IMG/VR virus record: IMGVR_UViG_3300042549_003835
Coordinates: 1 to 33,533 of that record
Direction: 5' to 3' (one strand)
DNA: 33,533 nt
Source of the DNA: a virus
The position numbers were made by a program, and so were the translations under genes. Below are positions 5,898-11,282 of the stretch, one piece after another. Position 1 is the first letter of the stretch. Each line of letters opens with the position of its first letter. The notes under the pieces are model-generated. The model was not told the DNA's origin and did no database searches. It saw nothing but the letters and a program-made list of their open reading frames with translations.

Positions 5898-6123
5898 CTT
5901 TATCCTTATTAAGAACTTCGTCTTGGAGGTATCTGTCGATACGCTCTCCAATGGTTCTGATATATGGATACTTCTTGCGACACAGTTTTATAAAGTCGTA
6001 GAAGCGTGTCAGTTCAGCCTCCTCTTGGAATATGATATGATAAGCAACAACTGGCTTACCAACCCATCCGTGTTCACCGCCTTCGGCAAACTTATCGTCA
6101 TTCATTGGTTCGTGATTATCCAT
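5887..6123 (-). CDS. Hypothetical protein, 78 aa
   Basis: 78 residues from the ATG at 6123, giving an ATGGATAA 8-base overlap with the upstream gene; the frame also extends to 6153. It starts MDNHEPMNDDKFAEGGEHGW and contains a hydrophobic strand (KPVVAYHIIF) and an amphipathic helix with aromatic and basic residues (LTRFYDFIKLCRKKYPYIRT). No domain was recognised. Confidence 0.55.
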   Translation of the reverse strand: MDNHEPMNDDKFAEGGEHGWVGKPVVAYHIIFQEEAELTRFYDFIKLCRKKYPYIRTIGERIDRYLQDEVLNKDKDAK

Positions 6124-6538
6124 ATTTAGAGTATTTACCGATGAAAGAGCCATTGTCCGTTTCGGTCAATAAGGGAAGGTCGAACTTTGCGGCATAGTGC
6201 TGTATGTCTCCACGCTGAATATGCGTCCCACTCTTCTCTGAAGCCCACACAGATGCCTGTCGGGCTGTAAGCCCGAGTTCAAGGCCACGATTGTAGCCTT
6301 CCATAATCCATCCGTATCTTGGAGATGGAGACGAACGGTCAATGCCGTCTGGAAATCTAAGATTGTTTTTTCGAAGAAAGCAACGCATTGCACCTTCCGT
6401 GACTGAGTGCTTTTCCGAAATACCCACAAGCGTCATATGAGGAAACTTCTTCCAGTCCTCATAGATAGCCCGCATTAACTTCCGCCTTGGTTCGTGGCGG
6501 TCTTCTTGTGGTGGTTGTGGTGTTTGTTTGTGGCTCAT
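6116..6538 (-). CDS. Putative HTH DNA-binding protein
   Basis: 140 residues from the ATG at 6538, with a Pro/Gln-rich basic lead (MSHKQTPQPPQEDRHEPRRK). Two candidate helix-turn-helix units are visible: MTLVGISEKHSVTEGAMRCF (about 35-54) and GLTARQASVWASEKSGTHIQ (about 89-108), each with the hydrophobic/turn/polar-helix pattern of such motifs. It could be a transcription factor or a terminase-small-like binder. Position far from the packaging genes favours regulator. The assignment rests on pattern only. Confidence 0.45.
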   Translation of the reverse strand: MSHKQTPQPPQEDRHEPRRKLMRAIYEDWKKFPHMTLVGISEKHSVTEGAMRCFLRKNNLRFPDGIDRSSPSPRYGWIMEGYNRGLELGLTARQASVWASEKSGTHIQRGDIQHYAAKFDLPLLTETDNGSFIGKYSKYG

Positions 6539-6543
6539 TTTTA

Positions 6544-6771
6544 TTACTTACTTTCTTTCTTTTCCTTTTTGCTTTCAGCCTTCATAAAGTCTAACTTTGC
6601 CTCTGCTGACATTTTATGATACTTATTCCACTTTTCAGTGATGACAATCATATTCAGAGTTGTCTTGAAAATATGAAAGAATGCGTAAGCACCAAAGCAA
6701 AAGCAGATTACAAAAACGAACGCCCCCATGTATACGAGGACTGTTGACACTAATGTTATTGCGTCCATCAT
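6544..6771 (-). CDS. Small single-pass membrane protein
   Basis: 75 residues from the ATG at 6771 (a second ATG follows immediately). Residues 5-33 are strongly hydrophobic with aromatic and Cys content (TLVSTVLVYMGAFVFVICFC), one long or two short membrane segments. The remainder is a charged cytoplasmic-type tail ending KESKKEKKESK. No family was recognised. It is separated by a single base from the stop of the gene upstream. Roles from superinfection exclusion to lysis are possible; nothing decides. Confidence 0.55.
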   Translation of the reverse strand: MMDAITLVSTVLVYMGAFVFVICFCFGAYAFFHIFKTTLNMIVITEKWNKYHKMSAEAKLDFMKAESKKEKKESK

Positions 6772-6772
6772 T

Positions 6773-6967
6773 TTAAGACTTAATCTGTTGGGCTAAAGAC
6801 TTCTGCTTGCGGTATGCTTCCCACCGCTTAAGGACTGCGGCACGGCAGACCTCTGAAGGTCTACGCTTGCAGTCTCCTCGGCCAGCCATACCGCCGATGC
6901 GACCAAGGATTTTAGCCGCTTCCTTGATTGCTTGGGTTTTCTCTGTGTTGTGTTGCTCTGAGTTCAT
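6773..6967 (-). CDS. Small basic protein, possible DNA binder
   Basis: 64 residues from the ATG at 6967. An in-frame TTG at 6994 lies inside a TTGACA box and is not preferred. The central part (AAKILGRIGGMAGRGDCKRR) resembles the glycine-rich basic motif of small phage proteins of the LGxxGGxA type, followed by a helix (VCRAAVLKRWEAYRKQK). A TTGACA box lies 21 bases before the ATG, with TTGCATACAT between. Nucleic-acid binding is inferred from charge only. Confidence 0.5.
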   Translation of the reverse strand: MNSEQHNTEKTQAIKEAAKILGRIGGMAGRGDCKRRPSEVCRAAVLKRWEAYRKQKSLAQQIKS

Positions 6968-7000
6968 ATGTATGCAAGGGTTTGGGTTTGTCAACCAGAC

Positions 7001-7465
7001 TCACTTGAGTCTTTTGTTTTTCTTCATTTCACGCTTTTGCATACGCAAAAACGCTTCATACTCCGCCTTGTTTTGTGCGTCAAGATTGATTGCCTCCTGC
7101 TTTCGCATTTCACGGAAAACCGCAGGGACTTTATAGATAGCAAAGCAAGCGAGGCAGATAATGAGCAAGGTAAAACTTCCGCCAATACCGCCAAGCATAC
7201 TGTTTGCAAGCGGGGCAAAAACCATTGCAACAACAATGAAGGGGAGAATATACTTGATGATGAAAAAGAAAGCACCGAGAGTGTTTTCTTCGTCAAGTTC
7301 TGGCAGTTTCCTGTTTCTTTGTGCGTTGATATTGTCCCGCAGGTGAAGGTATTCTACAAGGGTGTAATCCTTGTAGACGGAAGGGATGAGGGTTGAGTTT
7401 TCGGCTTCCGTAATGGAAACTTGAACATTTACCTGTTCATCGAAGTCGGAGGAGTAGTTGCTCAT
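7001..7465 (-). CDS. Two-helix membrane protein, leaderless start
   Basis: 154 residues from the ATG at 7465; the frame extends to 7504 but that part holds the promoter. Soluble acidic N-terminus (1-60), two membrane segments at about 64-88 (AFFFIIKYILPFIVVAMVFA) and 93-113 (GGIGGSFTLLIICLACFAIY), then a basic helical tail (AFLRMQKREMKKNKRLK). No family was recognised. A TTGACT-N16-CATACT promoter ends 7 bases before the ATG. It begins the leftward accessory transcription unit and may act at the host membrane. Confidence 0.6.
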   Translation of the reverse strand: MSNYSSDFDEQVNVQVSITEAENSTLIPSVYKDYTLVEYLHLRDNINAQRNRKLPELDEENTLGAFFFIIKYILPFIVVAMVFAPLANSMLGGIGGSFTLLIICLACFAIYKVPAVFREMRKQEAINLDAQNKAEYEAFLRMQKREMKKNKRLK

Positions 7466-7472
7466 AGAAGAC

Positions 7473-7500
7473 AGTATGTATGGGTTGGCCTTAAAGTCAA
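7473..7500 (-). promoter_or_regulatory. Leaderless promoter for gene 7001-7465
   Basis: Leftward TTGACT, 16 bases, CATACT, 7 bases, ATG at 7465. It sits across the 3' end of the upstream gene (7497-7715). Confidence 0.6.
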
Positions 7501-7715
7501 GCACTTCCCTTTGTGTTTATGCCAAGAAGTTCATCGCCCTTGTCGCAAGCCAAGACCGCCATCTTAGACCACACACGGGCTTCATCCTCCTTGGACAGTT
7601 TGTTGCTACCGATGACACCATACTTGGCGGCAAGGATTGCCGCTTCGGCAATAACATCAATTTCGCTGGATTTTAGAAACTTTGTCTTTGGATTCATGGA
7701 AAGTAATTTGGTCAT
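7497..7715 (-). CDS. Hypothetical protein, 72 aa
   Basis: 72 residues from the ATG at 7715; an in-frame GTG at 7742 lies between the promoter boxes and is not used. It starts MTKLLSMNPKTKFLKSSEID, followed by an Ala-rich helix (VIAEAAILAAKYGVIGSNKL) and an acidic/aromatic helix (KEDEARVWSKMAVLACDKGD). No family was recognised. A TTGACA-N16-TATATT promoter ends 6 bases before the ATG. It is divergent from the only plus-strand gene, the arrangement usual for a regulator and its target. Confidence 0.55.
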   Translation of the reverse strand: MTKLLSMNPKTKFLKSSEIDVIAEAAILAAKYGVIGSNKLSKEDEARVWSKMAVLACDKGDELLGINTKGSA

Positions 7716-7721
7716 GTCGTC

Positions 7722-7749
7722 AATATATACAAGCCCAAGCACTTGTCAA
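7722..7749 (-). promoter_or_regulatory. Leaderless promoter for gene 7497-7715
   Basis: Leftward TTGACA, 16 bases, TATATT, 6 bases, ATG at 7715. Its -35 box is back-to-back with that of the plus-strand promoter at 7775-7802, with 25 AT-rich bases between. Confidence 0.6.
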
Positions 7750-7774
7750 CAAGAAATATTACTAATAATTGTGC

Positions 7775-7802
7775 TTGACAACCCAAGCCGTTGACATATA
7801 CC
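7775..7802 (+). promoter_or_regulatory. Plus-strand leaderless promoter for gene 7811-8131
   Basis: TTGACA (7775-7780), 16 bases, TATACC, 8 bases, ATG at 7811. A second TTGACA lies at 7791-7796 inside the spacer, 14 bases before the ATG. Confidence 0.55.
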
Positions 7803-7810
7803 CAAACGGT

Positions 7811-8131
7811 ATGAGCGATAAAGAAATAATTAGAAAGGCATTCGATACCGTTTGCGTTGCGATGGTGGAACTCCAGAACGCAAAGGCACAACTCGTTGAG
7901 TTACACTATAAGGTCGAAAAGGTGGAAGACACCAAAATTGTCCTTGATAGAGTCACCGAGATACTCCCTCCCTCTAGCGATGAGCATGAGGCCGTGTTTA
8001 TACAGCACGAAAGGGCTAAGATTGACCTCAGAGAGGCGGTGGCTATCACCAATAAGGCAACCATCCAGCACTCGCTCGCACAGGCTCACAACGCCTCTAG
8101 CGAGGCTTATTCAGTCCTTAAGCAACTGTAA
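7811..8131 (+). CDS. Only plus-strand gene: helical protein, 106 aa
   Basis: 106 residues from the ATG at 7811; a GTG at 7769 would include the promoter and is rejected. Almost entirely alpha-helical, with heptad-like repeats (VELQNAKAQLVELHYKVEKV; ERAKIDLREAVAITNKATIQ; LAQAHNASSEAYSVLKQL) and one Pro/Ser break (LPPSSDEH). No DNA-binding motif is obvious. It is transcribed against the flow of the whole window from a divergent promoter and ends at a hairpin region that closes both strands. Orientation suggests separately timed expression, for example an early or lysogenic-type function; this is inference. Confidence 0.6.
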   Translation: MSDKEIIRKAFDTVCVAMVELQNAKAQLVELHYKVEKVEDTKIVLDRVTEILPPSSDEHEAVFIQHERAKIDLREAVAITNKATIQHSLAQAHNASSEAYSVLKQL

Positions 8132-8138
8132 AGAAAAC

Positions 8139-8160
8139 CGCCTTAGCGGATGCTAAGGCG
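8139..8160 (-). terminator. Terminator of leftward late operon
   Basis: A 9-bp perfect stem (CGCCTTAGC/GCTAAGGCG) with loop GGAT. In the leftward direction it is followed by GTTTTCTTT, so it stops transcripts coming from the lysis-like genes before they enter the plus-strand gene. A weaker hairpin (AAGACC/GGTCTT, 8164-8182) could serve the plus-strand gene. From 8183 to 8226 I see only a TTGACA box that overlaps the stop codon of the next gene. Confidence 0.65.
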
Positions 8161-8226
8161 TAAAAGACCCACCACAGGTCTTATTGTATGACGAGCCACA
8201 AACAAACCAACAGTGATTGGGGGGTG

Positions 8227-8583
8227 TCAACTTTTTCTCTTACGCAAAGGCTTGGCCTTTGCCTTGGAACGCTTATAAATCCGTATGCAAGTGGCAACGC
8301 AGACAATAAGACCGAAAACAGAAACACAGACACCTACTAACTCAAAGTTATTAATGATTCCACTGACACGCTCCACGCTAACTACGCCGTCCTCAGTCTG
8401 AATCCCCTCGTCCGTAACAATAGCCACCGCACTGTTCAAGTTCCTTAAAGCCGCAAATCCAGCAACAACCGCTGAAGTTGCCATTATCCCTGCCATGCCA
8501 AAGGCAAACAGGAAGAACGACTGAGTAGCGATTATAACCTCACTTACGCTTCCTGTTCCTGCTGGTTTTAGTTTCTTTTTCAT
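8227..8583 (-). CDS. Two-helix membrane protein next to holin-like gene
   Basis: 118 residues from the ATG at 8583. Basic N-terminus, a membrane segment at about 22-46 (SFFLFAFGMAGIMATSAVVA), a periplasmic-type loop with acidic residues, and a second segment at about 81-102 (LVGVCVSVFGLIVCVATCIR), ending in a very basic tail (KRSKAKAKPLRKRKS). It overlaps the holin-like gene by 44 bases. Both termini on the cytoplasmic side by the positive-inside rule would suit a second holin or antiholin. No family was recognised. Confidence 0.55.
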   Translation of the reverse strand: MKKKLKPAGTGSVSEVIIATQSFFLFAFGMAGIMATSAVVAGFAALRNLNSAVAIVTDEGIQTEDGVVSVERVSGIINNFELVGVCVSVFGLIVCVATCIRIYKRSKAKAKPLRKRKS

Positions 8584-8908
8584 CGGTTAATCCCTTTGAG
8601 AAGCGTTTTTTAATCCATTGCATTAGTTCTGGACTTCCAGCACCAGCAGTAGACATGATTATTGATTTATGCAAGCCAGACAGTTCTGTGCCATAAAGTG
8701 CAAAATATGTTATAACTCCGACTATCGCACCAGCGACTATTTTCTTAACCCAGTAAAGAACTGGATGCGTCTCATCGTCAATTAGCATCCGAGCAAGCAT
8801 CCCAGCACCACCAAGCAAGGACACAATCCAGCCACCACGCTTAAAGTCTTCAGCGGCTCTGGCGAAATCTGGGTCTGGCGGAGCAGGGGGTGGAGGTGAC
8901 ATATTCAT
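8540..8908 (-). CDS. Putative holin (LydA/holin superfamily III-like)
   Basis: 122 residues. Pro-rich short N-terminus (MNMSPPPPAPPDPDF), then GGWIVSLLGGAGMLARMLID (26-45), a conserved-looking linker (THPVLYWVKKIV), a second membrane helix (AGAIVGVITYFALYG, 59-73) and a third weaker one (IIMSTAGAGSPELMQWIKKR), with a basic tail. Helix order, the G-rich first segment and the WxxKK start of the second resemble the LydA-type holins. It lies between a lipoprotein gene and another membrane protein gene, matching a lysis cassette. No adjacent endolysin is visible, which weakens the call. Confidence 0.5.
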   Translation of the reverse strand: MNMSPPPPAPPDPDFARAAEDFKRGGWIVSLLGGAGMLARMLIDDETHPVLYWVKKIVAGAIVGVITYFALYGTELSGLHKSIIMSTAGAGSPELMQWIKKRFSKGLTDEKETKTSRNRKRK

Positions 8909-8909
8909 A

Positions 8910-9707
8910 TCAAGATTTATCTTGATTTATATCTATGCACTGATTGTCCACCTTTGAGAAGAAAGACTTATACATAAACACCATAGCCATAAGGACACCA
9001 GAGCCCCCTGCCACATACTTGAACCAAGGCTCTTCGCCAATAAAAGGCACAGAGCCAATGACCATACCAGTAACAGTGAGAGCCATGCCCGTCTTCTTAA
9101 GTATCGGCATGGGCGATATGATTGTCAGCAGTAGTCCAACAGACAGCATACCAATGCCCGCCCAAGTGAATCGCTCCATAGTCTTGGCTATCCGCTCCTG
9201 CTCAAGTTCCATCTTCCTGTTTCTGATTTCAATCTCCTTCTCTGCAAGTTTAGCGTTATATTCGGCTTGCTTTTTTGCCTTCTCTGCCTCATACTTTGCA
9301 TCAGCGTCCTTAAGTTTGTTCCTTAAAGATGCGGCCTCGGCTTGCTCTTTCTCATACAATTTAGCAAGGTCGCCGCCGCCCAAGGCGGCTTCTACACGCT
9401 TCTTTACCGTAACCCAGTCCTTCTCCTCAGACTTGCCAGAAAGAGTCTTAGCAAGCCTTAGTTCAGAGATAAGAACATTGTTATTCAGTGTCTCTTGGTT
9501 ATTCTGGGCAAGGACATAAGATATCCCAATGCTTGCCGAGACCTTTGAGAGCCTTTCTGCGGTAGCCGCATCAAGTTCCTTCTCGGCATTAGAAAGACCA
9601 TTATTGGTTGCTGGCTCTGGAAGCGGTTCTGCTTTCTTTGAAAACATGGAACATCCAGACATTACAACCATTAACAGGCCGACAGCAGTTAAACTTAAGT
9701 AGTTCAT
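8910..9707 (-). CDS. Lipoprotein with coiled coil and C-terminal membrane helices
   Basis: 265 residues. A lipoprotein signal peptide (MNYLSLTAVGLLMVVMSGC) has the lipobox VMSGC with Cys19. Residues 110-178 form a long charged coiled coil (AEKAKKQAEYNAKLAEKEIE region). Three hydrophobic segments follow at about 181-199, 208-223 and 231-248. Known: unimolecular spanins join an outer-membrane lipoprotein end to a C-terminal inner-membrane helix through a rod. This protein has that overall order plus extra helices, and adjoins the holin-like gene. A spanin-like lysis role is inferred, and would imply a Gram-negative host. The start overlaps the previous stop as ATGA. Confidence 0.55.
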   Translation of the reverse strand: MNYLSLTAVGLLMVVMSGCSMFSKKAEPLPEPATNNGLSNAEKELDAATAERLSKVSASIGISYVLAQNNQETLNNNVLISELRLAKTLSGKSEEKDWVTVKKRVEAALGGGDLAKLYEKEQAEAASLRNKLKDADAKYEAEKAKKQAEYNAKLAEKEIEIRNRKMELEQERIAKTMERFTWAGIGMLSVGLLLTIISPMPILKKTGMALTVTGMVIGSVPFIGEEPWFKYVAGGSGVLMAMVFMYKSFFSKVDNQCIDINQDKS

Positions 9708-9892
9708 TGTATTGTTTCTATTTTAATTAATTTTCCAAGGTCGGCTACTGCTGGTTGTGTTTCAAAATGAAACTCTCCAACTTGCCCTCCAAACTCAGCC
9801 CATGATGTTTGAGCCCCACCAAACAGTTCGGCTTGAAGGGAGTTCCAGTCAACCATCGCTATTGCGATGACACTTACTTTGTATTTAAACAT
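9704..9892 (-). CDS. Small protein following tail fibre gene
   Basis: 62 residues from the ATG at 9892; an in-frame TTG at 9907 is less likely. It starts MFKYKVSVIAIAMVDWNSLQ, a beta-like hydrophobic N-terminus, then AELFGGAQTSWAEFGGQVGE and a beta-rich end. It could also start at the internal ATG (MVDWN). It lies 4 bases after the fibre gene and is coupled to the lipoprotein gene by ATGA. No family was recognised; a small fibre-associated protein is possible. Confidence 0.45.
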   Translation of the reverse strand: MFKYKVSVIAIAMVDWNSLQAELFGGAQTSWAEFGGQVGEFHFETQPAVADLGKLIKIETIQ

Positions 9893-9896
9893 AAAA

Positions 9897-11282
9897 TTAC
9901 GGGTCAAATGCTATAAACTTACCACGGGAATGAGTCATTCCGTTAAAAGAACCAGTTGATGCGGCTGATGTTGCTACCTCTTCTTGCCAGACTACAGCCG
10001 TCACATTTGTTTGACCAGTTGGGCCTCCGTTGGTTGTTGCAACTTGAGTTCCGTTCACATAAAGAGTGACCGTCCCAGACCCGTTTGAAATCAAGTCCCA
10101 GTCGAATGCCGCACCGTCCGCAACCGTGTATGTAGATGTAATTGATGTGAGCGTAGTGCCATTGTGGGCTTCAAGAGTAAGAAGGCGTGGTGCAGTTCCG
10201 CCCGTTGCTCTCCATCCGTAACCTCTTCGTGTAAGAATGCCAACGCCATCGTTTTCCGCCTTTCCGTGATAGAAACCCCAAGAGAATACAGAATCGGTTA
10301 GTCCATTGAGGAGAGACCTTCCAGAACACCAAGAAGCATTTGAGAAGTCAAAGAATGATGTTGGATTCGATTTATCTGTCATCGAGAAAGTTTGGTCAAC
10401 TTGGCTTGTTCCAAAAGTTCTCCAACGAGACGAGCAAGCACCAGCAGTCCCAGTGCGTGTATGAGACGAAATCCATCCACCCTGTGTTAATGAAATAGTT
10501 CCAGTGTTTGTTACTTGAAATCCAGCCCGTTGAATCTGAATAATGTTTGGATTCATCATCATCCAGTGAGCCGTATTGGGGCTTAAGAAATTTGTCGTGC
10601 TGTTGCTAAACCGTGCCTCGGACGCTGTTGCGGCTGAAGGCACACCCATCTGTGATGCCGTCCTGTTCTTCCATAGACCGTCCGTATCGTAGCCCAAGAA
10701 GTTGCCAGCCGCAGGTGATGAAATGGCAACATCGTGAAGTTCGTCCATTTCAAATCCGTTGGCTATGCGGAGTTGGATAGCACCTTGGTTCTGGTGAGCG
10801 TATGTAATCGTCCCCAGAAACACCATATGGTTCGGTGCAGACGGCTTTGTAGTCGTCCAACCGCCAGCAACTGTCGGAGATAGGTAAACCTTGTCTCCGT
10901 CAGTGTAGCCATCCGTATTCAGTTTGTTGATGAACCCTGCGATGACGATTGTGCCATTGTTGTTATTGGCTATGTCCGTCTGGACAAGCCCATATGTGCC
11001 AGAGGATGTTGCTTCTGTGTTTGCTTGAGCCAAGACCGCAAGAGCCTTGTTTCCGCTCGCTCCGCTCAAATAAACGACCTGCCCCTTGGTCAAGGTTGAG
11101 CCTGTCTGGTTTCTAACTGTTGCAGTCAGTGATACGGCTGACGCACCAATCTGCACCACATCACCAGCGTCCGTCAGCGTGTAAGCGTTGCCGTTTGTTG
11201 TGTTGATGGCAACCTCGCCCGTAACCAACGCTCCAGCGGTTGGTTCGGTTGTTCCTCTTTTAAGTCGAATTGTATTTGGCAT
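9897..11282 (-). CDS. Tail fibre with lectin-like C-terminus
   Basis: 461 residues. The N-terminus (MPNTIRLKRGTTEPTAGALV ... TGEVAINTTNGNAYT) is the typical fibre attachment signature RxGTxxPTxGxLxxGElAxN found in many tail fibres. The middle is beta-rich with TG/NG turns. The C-terminal 200 residues (GRSLLNGLTDSVFSWGFYHG; GVGILTRRGYGWRATGG; WDLISNGSGTVTLYVNGTQV) look like a concanavalin/laminin-G type jelly roll, suitable for glycan binding. It starts at a TAATG junction with the 979-residue fibre gene. Host receptor recognition is inferred. Confidence 0.75.
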   Translation of the reverse strand: MPNTIRLKRGTTEPTAGALVTGEVAINTTNGNAYTLTDAGDVVQIGASAVSLTATVRNQTGSTLTKGQVVYLSGASGNKALAVLAQANTEATSSGTYGLVQTDIANNNNGTIVIAGFINKLNTDGYTDGDKVYLSPTVAGGWTTTKPSAPNHMVFLGTITYAHQNQGAIQLRIANGFEMDELHDVAISSPAAGNFLGYDTDGLWKNRTASQMGVPSAATASEARFSNSTTNFLSPNTAHWMMMNPNIIQIQRAGFQVTNTGTISLTQGGWISSHTRTGTAGACSSRWRTFGTSQVDQTFSMTDKSNPTSFFDFSNASWCSGRSLLNGLTDSVFSWGFYHGKAENDGVGILTRRGYGWRATGGTAPRLLTLEAHNGTTLTSITSTYTVADGAAFDWDLISNGSGTVTLYVNGTQVATTNGGPTGQTNVTAVVWQEEVATSAASTGSFNGMTHSRGKFIAFDP

